From Actinomycetes bacterium (lineage in GTDB: Bacteria; Actinomycetota; Acidimicrobiia; Acidimicrobiales; Ilumatobacteraceae): 64,000 nt of DNA. Position numbers and translations under genes: made by a program. The notes beneath the pieces are model-generated. The model was not told where the DNA came from. It was given only the letters and a program-made list of their open reading frames with translations, and ran no database searches. The stretch spans positions 23,666-87,665 of the forward strand of contig JAIXWJ010000025.1 of the NCBI GenBank assembly GCA_027491335.1. Direction: 5' to 3'. Below, piece by piece: positions 17,258 through 24,902 of this stretch; within the stretch, counting starts at the first letter, position 1; each line of letters starts with the position of its first letter.

Positions 17258-18148
17258 TCACCAACCGCGTTCGGCGTAACGCTGATTGATTTCGTCCATT
17301 CCGATTCCGGTCATCGGAGCGCCCAAACCGCGCGAAACCTTGGCCAGAATGTCCGGGTTGTCGAAGTGCGTCGTGGCCTCGACGATGGCCTTGGCGCGCG
17401 GAGCGGGATGATCGCTCTTGAAAATGCCCGACCCGACGAAGACGGCCTCGGCACCCAACTGCATGGCCAGAGCGGCGTCGGCCGGAGTCGCGAGTCCACC
17501 GGCGCAGAACAACGGCACGGGAAGCTTTCCGGTCTCGGCGATCTCCTGGATCAGAGTGAGCGGCGCCTGGAGCTTTTTGGCCCAATCGAACAACTCGGCC
17601 GAGTCGGCCGTGCCGATGCGACGGATGTCGCCCAGGATCGAGCGCAGGTGACGCACGGCTTCGACGACGTTGCCGGTGCCGGCTTCGCCCTTGGAACGAA
17701 TCATGCAGGCGCCTTCGCTGATGCGACGCAACGCCTCACCGAGGTTGGTGGCCCCGCACACGAAGGGCACGACGAACTTGAACTTGTCGATGTGATGGGC
17801 CTCGTCGGCGGGCGTGAGCACTTCGCTCTCGTCGATGAAGTCCACACCGAGCGACTGAAGAATCTGGGCCTCGACGAAATGTCCGATACGAGCCTTGGCC
17901 ATCACGGGGATGGACACCGCGGCCTGAATTCCCTCGATCATTTCCGGATCGCTCATGCGCGCCACGCCACCATCACGGCGAATGTCGGCGGGGACCCGTT
18001 CAAGGGCCATGACCGCGCATGCTCCGGCGTCCTCGGCGATCTTGGCTTGTTCGGGGGTGACGACGTCCATGATGACGCCACCCTTCAACATCTCGGCCAG
18101 ACCCCGCTTGACGGGAATCGAGCCAACGGAGGACGAAGTTGCGGACAT
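17258..18148 (-). CDS. pdxS: Pyridoxal 5'-phosphate synthase subunit PdxS
   Basis: 296 residues, (beta/alpha)8 barrel that builds PLP from ribose 5-phosphate, glyceraldehyde 3-phosphate and ammonia. [49 protein letters not shown] and [18 protein letters not shown] [17 protein letters not shown] are conserved, as is [14 protein letters not shown]. Upstream, TAGCCT ends 7 nt before the ATG, so pdxS-pdxT-yebC begins with a leaderless promoter. Confidence 0.97.
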   Translation of the reverse strand: MSATSSSVGSIPVKRGLAEMLKGGVIMDVVTPEQAKIAEDAGACAVMALERVPADIRRDGGVARMSDPEMIEGIQAAVSIPVMAKARIGHFVEAQILQSLGVDFIDESEVLTPADEAHHIDKFKFVVPFVCGATNLGEALRRISEGACMIRSKGEAGTGNVVEAVRHLRSILGDIRRIGTADSAELFDWAKKLQAPLTLIQEIAETGKLPVPLFCAGGLATPADAALAMQLGAEAVFVGSGIFKSDHPAPRAKAIVEATTHFDNPDILAKVSRGLGAPMTGIGMDEINQRYAERGW

Positions 18149-18155
18149 GGGGGTC

Positions 18156-18161
18156 AGGCTA
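18156..18161 (-). promoter_or_regulatory. Leaderless -10 element of pdxS
   Basis: TAGCCT on the minus strand, seven bases before the pdxS ATG. Confidence 0.6.
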
Positions 18162-18199
18162 ACCGTGACGGCCCGTTGGGGCCGAGGCAGATTCTGTGA

Positions 18200-19315
18200 T
18201 CAGGGCCACGCGACGGCGTCGAGGGTGCCACCGGCGGGAACGGTGACCGCTTGACCCTCGCGGATAAGTTCCACCCACGTGCGTCCGGGGGTGAGTCCGA
18301 TCGAGCCTCCGTCGGCATCACGGAGGTTCCACGGCGACAGGTTGTCGGCCCGGTTCCAGGTGCCCTCGACCAGCTTGCCTCCGGAGTAGATCCACGCTCG
18401 ACCGGTGCCGACGGTCTGGGCTTCGGGACTGCGCGGGTCGGCCGGGCTGGCCTTGTATTCGCACTCGATGACCACGACGTTGTCGAAGGCCACCTGATCG
18501 CCGTTGGCATCGGAGTGGACCTTGGCATCGTGGAACCGCAGGAACTTGGCCGCGGTGGCATCCCACTGCCATGCCGCGCGCATCGAACCATCCATGGTCA
18601 GCTTCAGGCCAACCACGTCCGTGCCCACTGGCGCGCTCGCCCCGTCGCGGTATTCGAACTGCGCGGGCGGGGTGCCACCACGACCGGCGTCGAGGGCCCA
18701 GATGTTGGTGGTCTTGCTGAAAAGGTTGTGGGGAGCCTTCTTGTCGGTGGATCGGAAGAATCCGCCACCGTTGCTGGCCGCTGACGCGCTCATGTTCACC
18801 AAGGTCGACTTGTTGATGGCCGTGGTCACCGCCGCGTTGCCACCGCTCCACAGAAGCAACGGCTTGTTGAGCGACGTCAGCAGATCGATGTCCTGGGTGC
18901 GACCGGAGCGCAAGGGTCCCACGGGGTCGGATCCGTTCGAATGGAAAACGGCCGCGAAGCGCGTCCACTTTTCCACGTTCTCCTCGTAGACGATGTCGGC
19001 ACTGTTCAACCCGCTCTGGGGACGAGCACCCGGATGGTTGTCGATCTTGGCGGCGATGGCCGGGCGCGTGGCAGCGGCCTCATCCGTGACGGGCAGGCCC
19101 GTGAGCGGCATGACCGGAACCGGGATGGTGGTCGTGGTGGTCGCGGCCAACGTCGTGGGAACCTCGGTCGTGGTGGCCTCGGGCGCACTGGTGGGGGCCG
19201 CCGTGGTGGTGTCGGTGTCGGAGGATCCTCCCCCGCATGCGGCCAGAGCGAGTCCGGCCACGACGAGCGCGGTGAGGACGCGAGGAAGTTTCGTGCGCGT
19301 GTTCTCGAAGTTCAT
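18200..19315 (-). CDS. DUF3048-family lipoprotein (YerB-like)
   Basis: 371 residues. The signal peptide ends in the lipobox LALAAC, so the protein should be lipid-anchored outside the membrane. A Thr/Ala/Pro-rich linker (about 28-66) is followed by the DUF3048 domain: MPLTGLPVTDEAA, RPAIAAKIDNHPGARPQSGL, DIVYEE and VGPLRSGRTQDIDLL are family hallmarks. The biochemical role of the family is not known to me. It follows the M48 protease by 2 nt, so it probably belongs to the pimA-lemA-protease transcript. Confidence 0.85.
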   Translation of the reverse strand: MNFENTRTKLPRVLTALVVAGLALAACGGGSSDTDTTTAAPTSAPEATTTEVPTTLAATTTTTIPVPVMPLTGLPVTDEAAATRPAIAAKIDNHPGARPQSGLNSADIVYEENVEKWTRFAAVFHSNGSDPVGPLRSGRTQDIDLLTSLNKPLLLWSGGNAAVTTAINKSTLVNMSASAASNGGGFFRSTDKKAPHNLFSKTTNIWALDAGRGGTPPAQFEYRDGASAPVGTDVVGLKLTMDGSMRAAWQWDATAAKFLRFHDAKVHSDANGDQVAFDNVVVIECEYKASPADPRSPEAQTVGTGRAWIYSGGKLVEGTWNRADNLSPWNLRDADGGSIGLTPGRTWVELIREGQAVTVPAGGTLDAVAWP

Positions 19316-19317
19316 GG

Positions 19318-20223
19318 TCAGAGCTCCTTCAGCAAGGCGATACGGGTGTCGAGCGGCGGATGGGTGTCGAACATTCGGTGGAACCAGCCAAGTCGCCCTT
19401 CGTCACGAACACCCGACAGCGGCTGCTCGATCCAGAGATGCGCGGTGGCCATGCTCGCCGAATGGGTGGTGGTCGTGTCCGCCTTCAACTTCTCCAAAGC
19501 GGAGATCAAACCGGGTGGATACCGCGTCATCTGACAAGCCGATGTGTCGGCCAAGGTTTCACGGCGACGACTGAGGGCCGCTTGCATCGCCTTGGCCACG
19601 ATGGGGGCCACGATCAGCAAGACGATTCCGATGATGGCCAACGGGTTCGAGCCATTCTGGCGATCGCCATCCCGACTGACGCGTCCACCGTTCCACCACA
19701 TCATGCGGATCGACAAGTCGGTCACGATCGCGACGGTTCCCACCAGAACCACGGCGATGGTGGACACGAGGATGTCGTAGTTGCGAATGTGCGAAAGCTC
19801 GTGAGCGATCACGCCCTCAAGCTCGACGCGATTCATCTTTTCCAAGAGGCCGGTGGTCACGGCGATCGCGGCATGCTGCGGATTCCGTCCGGTGGCGAAT
19901 GCGTTCGGCGCCGGATCCTCGATGATGTACACCCCGGGCTTGGGAAGACCACCCGCGATGCAGAGACCCTCGACCAGGTTGTGGAGGCGCTGGTACGTCG
20001 CGGGGTCGGCGGGAACCGCGCGGCTCACGCGCAGGGCGATGCGATCGGATTTCCAGTACGAGACGCCCGCGGTGATGGCCGCGATGACGAACGCGATGAT
20101 GGTCGGGAGCAATCCACCGCCGATCAGGGCGCCCACGACCATTCCGATCGCCACCGTGACGAGAACGAACACGACGATGAGAACCACGCTGCGGCGCTTG
20201 TTGGAGCGAATCTCGTCGAACAC
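19318..20223 (-). CDS. M48-family zinc metalloprotease, HtpX-like membrane protein
   Basis: 301 residues from a GTG start 3 nt past the lemA stop. Two N-terminal membrane helices (about 16-60), a cytosolic catalytic domain with the zinc motif VIAHELSHIRN and third ligand region RRRETLADTSA, and two further hydrophobic segments between them (VSTIAVVLVGTVAIV and LAIIGIVLLIVAPIV). HtpX-type enzymes degrade misfolded membrane proteins. Pairing with LemA is common in bacteria. An upstream in-frame extension lies in lemA and is not used. Confidence 0.92.
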   Translation of the reverse strand: MFDEIRSNKRRSVVLIVVFVLVTVAIGMVVGALIGGGLLPTIIAFVIAAITAGVSYWKSDRIALRVSRAVPADPATYQRLHNLVEGLCIAGGLPKPGVYIIEDPAPNAFATGRNPQHAAIAVTTGLLEKMNRVELEGVIAHELSHIRNYDILVSTIAVVLVGTVAIVTDLSIRMMWWNGGRVSRDGDRQNGSNPLAIIGIVLLIVAPIVAKAMQAALSRRRETLADTSACQMTRYPPGLISALEKLKADTTTTHSASMATAHLWIEQPLSGVRDEGRLGWFHRMFDTHPPLDTRIALLKEL

Positions 20224-20225
20224 GA

Positions 20226-20777
20226 TCAGAACTTCACTTGAGGAGCGACGCGAGCGCCGTCCTCGGCCTCGAAGAACTCCCGGCGGGAGAAGGAGCCGAA
20301 CTTGGCGACGATGAGCGTGGGGAAGGTGTCCAACTTGTTGTGATAGCCGAGGACACTGTCGTTGTAGAACTGGCGCGCATAGGCCACGCGACCTTCGGTG
20401 GCGCTCAATTCCTCCTGCAGGGCGAGGAAGTTCTGGTTGGCCTTCAGATCCGGGTAGGCCTCGGACAACGCGAACAATTGTCGCAGTGCTCCGCTCACCA
20501 TGTTGTCGGCGGTGGCTTGTGATCCGGGCGTGGGAGCAGCGGACATGGCGGCCGAACGGGCTTGGATGACCGCGTCGAACGTCTTTTGCTCGTGGGTCGC
20601 GTAACCCTTCACGGTCTCGACCAGATTGGGGATCAGGTCGAGGCGACGCTTCAACTGAACGTCGACCTGGGACCAGGCGTTGTCCACCTGATTGCGGCTG
20701 CGCACGAGTCCGTTGTAGAGAACGATGCCGATGATGGCCACCAGCACGACGATGCCGATGATGATGCCGATTGTCAT
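20226..20777 (-). CDS. lemA: LemA-family membrane protein
   Basis: 183 residues. One N-terminal membrane helix (MTIGIIIGIVVLVAIIGIV) then the helical LemA domain with YNGLVRSRNQVDNAWSQVDV, LKRRLDLIPNLVETVKGYA and YARQFYNDSVLGYHNKLDTF, all strongly conserved. Function unknown; often encoded with a metalloprotease or TPM-domain protein. The ATG overlaps the pimA stop as ATGA. Confidence 0.93.
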   Translation of the reverse strand: MTIGIIIGIVVLVAIIGIVLYNGLVRSRNQVDNAWSQVDVQLKRRLDLIPNLVETVKGYATHEQKTFDAVIQARSAAMSAAPTPGSQATADNMVSGALRQLFALSEAYPDLKANQNFLALQEELSATEGRVAYARQFYNDSVLGYHNKLDTFPTLIVAKFGSFSRREFFEAEDGARVAPQVKF

Positions 20778-21979
20778 TTGACCAGCATACGGCGAATCGA
20801 GTTGCTGGCGAGGGCACGCAAGCGAACCGCGATCGACCACCAACGACGCAATCTTCCGATGCGCGGAGCCGACGCGATCGACTCATGGTCCTCCAGCACC
20901 CGTCGGTAGATCTCTTCGTAGCGTCGCGCGAGATTGTTCATCGAGAACTCGCGAGCCCGCACCGCACCCGCGCGCACCAGATCGCCGGCCATCGAGGGGT
21001 CGTCGAGCACCTTGCGCAGACCCGCTTCGAGCGCATCGACGTTGGCGGGCTCGACGAGCACCGCGTCCACCGAGTCGGTGGCGACGTTCATGTAGCCGTC
21101 GAGGGCACTGGCGACGATCGGAGTGTTGGCCGCCATGGCCTCGATGAGAACCACCCCGAAACTCTCGCCTCCCAACGACGGCGCGCAGAACACCGCGGCT
21201 TGCCGCAAGCGGGAGGCTTTCTCCACGTCGGAGATGCGTCCGAGCCATTGGATGCGCGCGTCGCCGGCCCACTCACGCTTGAGTCGATCGGTCTCGGGGC
21301 CGTCGGACGCGATCCACAGATCCACGTCGTCGGGCAGGGTGGCGTGCGCCTTCAACAAATACTCCAGACCCTTGCGAGGTTCGTGGCGTCCGCAAAAGAA
21401 GATGGCCCGACGGGACGCCGGTGCCTCGCCGGGAACGGGGGCGAAACGCTCGATCTCCACGCCGTTCGGGAGAATCTCGTAGTCGCCACCGAGGTACCTC
21501 TCGGCGAGCAGGACCGCGTCCTTGGAGACCGCGACTCGATGTTCGATCGCGGCCGCGAATGCCTTCAAAGGTGCGTTCAGATACTTGTAACTAGCGCTCT
21601 CTCCGGCGGCGTGGAAAGTGGCGACGATCGGGGCCATTTGCATCACGAGGGACGTGAACGTCGGTCCGGGAGACAAAGGCTCATGCAGATGCAAGATGTC
21701 GAATTCCTCGTCCTTCAGAACTCGAATGGTCCGCAGCGAGGCGGACGGATCCGGGGCCAAGGGGGCGACCGATCCGTTGGCGGCGGTGGGCAGCGAATCG
21801 CCCAGCGGAGTGACGAAGGTGTCCGGCGGAGCCCCATCGCACGGGCCGAGAACGCGCACTTCGTGGCCCATGCGCCGAAGTTCGCGAGCCAAACCCATGA
21901 CCTGGCCTTGCACCCCGCCGGGGGTGGTGAGGCTGTAGGGACAGAGAATGCCGATGCGGAGGCGTTCGGTCGACGGCAC
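20774..21979 (-). CDS. pimA: GT4 glycosyltransferase, PimA-like (phosphatidylinositol mannosyltransferase)
   Basis: 401 residues. N-terminal RIGILCPYSLTTPGGVQGQV and LHLHEPLSPGPT match the GDP-mannose/PI-binding half of PimA, which adds the first mannose to phosphatidylinositol at the inner face of the membrane. The GT-B C-terminal domain has RHEPRKGLEYLLKAH and the EX7E motif in ESFGVVLIEAMAANTPIV. patA and pgsA homologues lie 6-7 kb away, separated by the 22-28 kb accessory block. The start is GTG, 8 nt after TATCTT. Confidence 0.85.
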   Translation of the reverse strand: MPSTERLRIGILCPYSLTTPGGVQGQVMGLARELRRMGHEVRVLGPCDGAPPDTFVTPLGDSLPTAANGSVAPLAPDPSASLRTIRVLKDEEFDILHLHEPLSPGPTFTSLVMQMAPIVATFHAAGESASYKYLNAPLKAFAAAIEHRVAVSKDAVLLAERYLGGDYEILPNGVEIERFAPVPGEAPASRRAIFFCGRHEPRKGLEYLLKAHATLPDDVDLWIASDGPETDRLKREWAGDARIQWLGRISDVEKASRLRQAAVFCAPSLGGESFGVVLIEAMAANTPIVASALDGYMNVATDSVDAVLVEPANVDALEAGLRKVLDDPSMAGDLVRAGAVRAREFSMNNLARRYEEIYRRVLEDHESIASAPRIGRLRRWWSIAVRLRALASNSIRRMLVK

Positions 21980-21987
21980 GGTTACTC

Positions 21988-21993
21988 AAGATA
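21988..21993 (-). promoter_or_regulatory. -10 element of pimA
   Basis: TATCTT on the minus strand, eight bases before the GTG start; leaderless or nearly so. Confidence 0.5.
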
Positions 21994-22036
21994 CCGATCA
22001 TTCCCCGCACTACCGTGCCGACATATCGCGACGGCA

Positions 22037-22042
22037 TAACGT
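22037..22042 (+). promoter_or_regulatory. Leaderless -10 element of the LLM oxidoreductase
   Basis: TAACGT followed by GACGGA and the ATG at 22049. The intergenic space to pimA is only 69 nt, so the two divergent promoters nearly abut. Confidence 0.6.
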
Positions 22043-22048
22043 GACGGA

Positions 22049-22972
22049 ATGTCGTTCGCCAACACTTCGAAAGATTCCCTTCCGGCCCTCTCTATCGTGG
22101 CCTCTCCCGGCAAGCGTCGAGCGATCATCGACCTCGCGCGCGAGGCGGAGATTCTCGGTTTCCCGGCCTTGGCGTGTCCGAGTCTTGGTGGGGCCCTCGG
22201 TCTGTGCGTCAGCCTCGCTCATGAGACCCGGGACATTCGCTTCTACACCGCGATCCAAGGAATCTACGGAAACTCCATCGGCGAGATCGGCTCGTTGGCG
22301 AGTCACACCCACGAATTGTCGGGTGGGCGATTCGCGTTGGGGCTCGGTGTCAGTCATGAGCCGATGGTGCGGCGCACCGGCGCCACCATGGGACCGCCGT
22401 TGAGCGACATGCGCGGTTTCGTGGAATCACTTCGAGCCAACGCGAAGTACGGCGGCGAGTTGCCGCCCATTTACGTCGCCGCACTACGCGATCGCATGTT
22501 GAATCTCGCGTGCGAGATCGGAGAAGGTGCTCTCTGGGCGAACGCGAGTTTCGGGCACACGACGAAGCAGGTGAACCTGGTTTCCGAATCCGGTCGTGGA
22601 GAAGACTTCTACTTGGCCAACATGATTCCGACGGTCATCGACGAGGACGTCGCCGCCGCGGCCGCGATCAACCGCCGAACCATGACCACCTACGTGCGTC
22701 TTCCGAACTATCGCAACTATTGGAAGGCCGCCGGATACGTCGAAGAGATGGAACGCATCGAGCTGGCGTTGGCCGAGAAGCGCGTGGACGATCTCGAGTC
22801 GATCATGAGCGACGAGTGGCTCGCCGATTGCACCCTGTTCGGAACACCGCGCACGGTGTTGGAGGGCTTCGAACGTTGGAAGTCGATCGGCGTCCAGCCG
22901 ATCGCGGTGATGTCGAGCACGAGTGGTGGACAGGTGAAGGCCATCGGCCAACTCTTCGACTTGTACCGCTGA
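22049..22972 (+). CDS. LLM-class F420-dependent oxidoreductase
   Basis: 307 residues, luciferase-like (beta/alpha)8 barrel. Supported by AREAEILGFPALACPSLGG, LASHTHELSGGRFALGLGVS, and the ELPPIYVAALRDRMLNLACEIGEGALWANAS segment in two parts, typical of actinobacterial LLM proteins that use F420 rather than FMN. The substrate is unknown. It is one of the few plus-strand genes here, transcribed divergently from pimA and convergently with the ABC permease; the last codons (TACCGCTGA) merge into a tandem repeat. npdG at 34524, which reduces F420, supports F420 use by the organism. Confidence 0.85.
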   Translation: MSFANTSKDSLPALSIVASPGKRRAIIDLAREAEILGFPALACPSLGGALGLCVSLAHETRDIRFYTAIQGIYGNSIGEIGSLASHTHELSGGRFALGLGVSHEPMVRRTGATMGPPLSDMRGFVESLRANAKYGGELPPIYVAALRDRMLNLACEIGEGALWANASFGHTTKQVNLVSESGRGEDFYLANMIPTVIDEDVAAAAAINRRTMTTYVRLPNYRNYWKAAGYVEEMERIELALAEKRVDDLESIMSDEWLADCTLFGTPRTVLEGFERWKSIGVQPIAVMSSTSGGQVKAIGQLFDLYR

Positions 22973-22979
22973 CGTCCCA

Positions 22980-23027
22980 GCAGTACCGAATGCTGACGTG
23001 TCAGCCGTACCGAATGCTGACGTGTCA
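22980..23027 (-). repeat. 24-bp tandem repeat starting at the ABC permease stop codon
   Basis: On the minus strand the unit begins with the permease stop, TGACACGTCAGCATTCGG, and occurs twice (23027-23004 and 23003-22980) with one mismatch. A degenerate third unit lacking three bases follows and contains the complement of the LLM gene's stop. Thus the whole space between the two convergent genes is repeat. The TGACACGTCA core is the reverse complement of the core at 15814-15859. Confidence 0.85.
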
Positions 23028-24212
23028 GCCGAGCCTCAACGTCTCCAGAGGCTCCAGCCGAGCGGCGCGTCGAGCCGGATACAAACCCGCCATGACCGAG
23101 ATGGTGATGGCCAACACGATTCCGGCCGGAGCCAACCACGGTGCCATCACGAACACCCAGCCGGCGATGGACGCGCCAACGAAGATGGACAGCATTCCCA
23201 ACAGCACACCGCACACTCCCCCGATGACACCGACCACGATGGCCTCCAGGAGAAACTGAACGGCGATGATGCGGCGGGTGTGTCCCAGTGCGCGCCGAAT
23301 TCCGATCTCGCTCGATCGTTGGATCACCGAAATCGACATCACGTTGGCGATTCCCAAACCGCCGACGATGATCGCCAACAGTCCCATGGACACCACGATC
23401 AACTGGAGTTGGCGATCCGACTGGGCCGCCAGTTCGAGAGCCTCGCTCTTCACGTCGGTCTTGACCTCGTCGGGTCCGCCGAGGCTGATGGCGGTGGTCA
23501 GGGCATCGGCCGATTCGTCCACTCGCGCGGGGTCGACGCGCGCGTAGATCTTGTTCGGCAAGATGTCGTCGTCGAGGAAGTCGTTCTCGGCACTGGCGAA
23601 CGGAATGAACACCGCGGTGTCGAAGCCGGGTTCCAGCTGCACCGAGTCGAGGATGCCGACCACGGTGTAGTCGAATCCTCCGACGTCGATGGTGCGCAAT
23701 TCCTCGGGCAGGACTCCGAACTCCCGAGCCAATCCGACTCCGATCACCGCGGTGCGGGCCCCCGACTCCTCGTCGAAAAGGTTCAACCATCGACCGGAGA
23801 CCAGCGGAACCTCGAGCACATCGGGCAGGACTGCGCTGGCGGCCACCACCGGGATGGGAACCGTTTCGTACTTCTCTCGTGCCTCTTCGTAGGGGGTGAC
23901 GATGATGTTGGTGAGCTCCACGATCGGTGCGACCGCTTCGACGGTGGTGACGGTCAGCGCTCGCTCGACGACGTCCTTGGGCAGGGTGGGATCCTGTCCG
24001 CCGAAGGAACTCGATGCCGATGCCTCGACCAAGTTCGTACCCAGCTCGGCCACCTTGGCCTTGAGGTCTCCCTTGGCCGAATCGGTCAGGCCGACCGCGG
24101 CGATGATGGCCGCCACGCCGATCATCGGACCGAGAAGAAGCAGCAACGTTCGCACCTTGCGGGCGAGGAGTCCGACCATCGCGACTCGAACGAGATCCCG
24201 AAAGACGCTCAT
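23025..24212 (-). CDS. ABC transporter permease, MacB/FtsX type
   Basis: 395 residues. One N-terminal membrane helix (about 20-42), a large extracytoplasmic MacB-like domain (about 45-270), then three C-terminal helices. NVMSISVIQRSSEIGIRRAL and GLYPARRAARLEPLETLR are the FtsX-family signatures. MacB-type systems do not pump through a channel; they use ATP hydrolysis to drive movements outside the membrane. The ATG overlaps the ATPase stop as ATGA. The protein ends at a stop codon that opens a 24-bp tandem repeat. Confidence 0.93.
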   Translation of the reverse strand: MSVFRDLVRVAMVGLLARKVRTLLLLLGPMIGVAAIIAAVGLTDSAKGDLKAKVAELGTNLVEASASSSFGGQDPTLPKDVVERALTVTTVEAVAPIVELTNIIVTPYEEAREKYETVPIPVVAASAVLPDVLEVPLVSGRWLNLFDEESGARTAVIGVGLAREFGVLPEELRTIDVGGFDYTVVGILDSVQLEPGFDTAVFIPFASAENDFLDDDILPNKIYARVDPARVDESADALTTAISLGGPDEVKTDVKSEALELAAQSDRQLQLIVVSMGLLAIIVGGLGIANVMSISVIQRSSEIGIRRALGHTRRIIAVQFLLEAIVVGVIGGVCGVLLGMLSIFVGASIAGWVFVMAPWLAPAGIVLAITISVMAGLYPARRAARLEPLETLRLG

Positions 24213-24898
24213 CGCAGGACCTCGTCGCTCACGATGCGCCCGTCGAGCATGGAGACCTTGCGCGCCGCGGAGTTGGCGATGCCGTTGTCGTGGGTGACGA
24301 TCACGACCGCGCGTTCGTCGGACTGCAGGCCGGCCAGGATCTCCATCACGTTGGCCGCGTTGCGGGTGTCGAGGGCTCCGGTTGGTTCGTCGGCCAACAG
24401 AATCTTGGGTTGCGTTACGAGGGCTCGTGCCAGCGCCACGCGTTGTTGCTCGCCGCCGGACAGTTGTACCGGACGATGGTCGGCTCGATGTCCGAGTCCG
24501 ACACGTTCGAGTGATTCCAGGGAACGCTCGCGCCGTTCGGCGGGCTTGAGGTCGCGATACAGCAAGGCCGTTTCCACGTTTCCGAGGGCATCCAGATGGG
24601 GAATCAAATGGAACTGCTGGAACACGAAGCCGATGCTTTGACCGCGAACGTGGGTTCGCGCACCATCGGCCAGCCCCGTCACCTCGGTGCCTCCCACCGT
24701 GATGGACCCCGATGTTGGCGAATCGAGACATCCGAGTAGTCCGAGCATCGTGGACTTGCCGCTACCGGACGGTCCGACGATGGACACGAAGTCACCGGCG
24801 TGGATGGACAACGACACGTCGCGCAGTGCCCAGACCATGGCGTCTCCCGATCCGTAGCAACGGGACACACCGTCGAGACGCATCAAGACTTCGGTCAT
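24209..24898 (-). CDS. ABC transporter ATP-binding protein, MacB/LolD type
   Basis: 229 residues from ATG at 24898. Walker A VGPSGSGKSTMLG, Q-loop GFVFQQFHLIPH, signature QLSGGEQQRVALARAL, Walker B ILLADEPTGALD and H-loop VIVTHD are all intact. The form matches ATPases paired with FtsX-like permeases. AAGGTGGC precedes the ATG; a GTG twelve bases upstream, overlapping the adaptor stop, is an alternative start. Confidence 0.95.
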   Translation of the reverse strand: MTEVLMRLDGVSRCYGSGDAMVWALRDVSLSIHAGDFVSIVGPSGSGKSTMLGLLGCLDSPTSGSITVGGTEVTGLADGARTHVRGQSIGFVFQQFHLIPHLDALGNVETALLYRDLKPAERRERSLESLERVGLGHRADHRPVQLSGGEQQRVALARALVTQPKILLADEPTGALDTRNAANVMEILAGLQSDERAVVIVTHDNGIANSAARKVSMLDGRIVSDEVLR

Positions 24899-24902
24899 GG
24901 TG

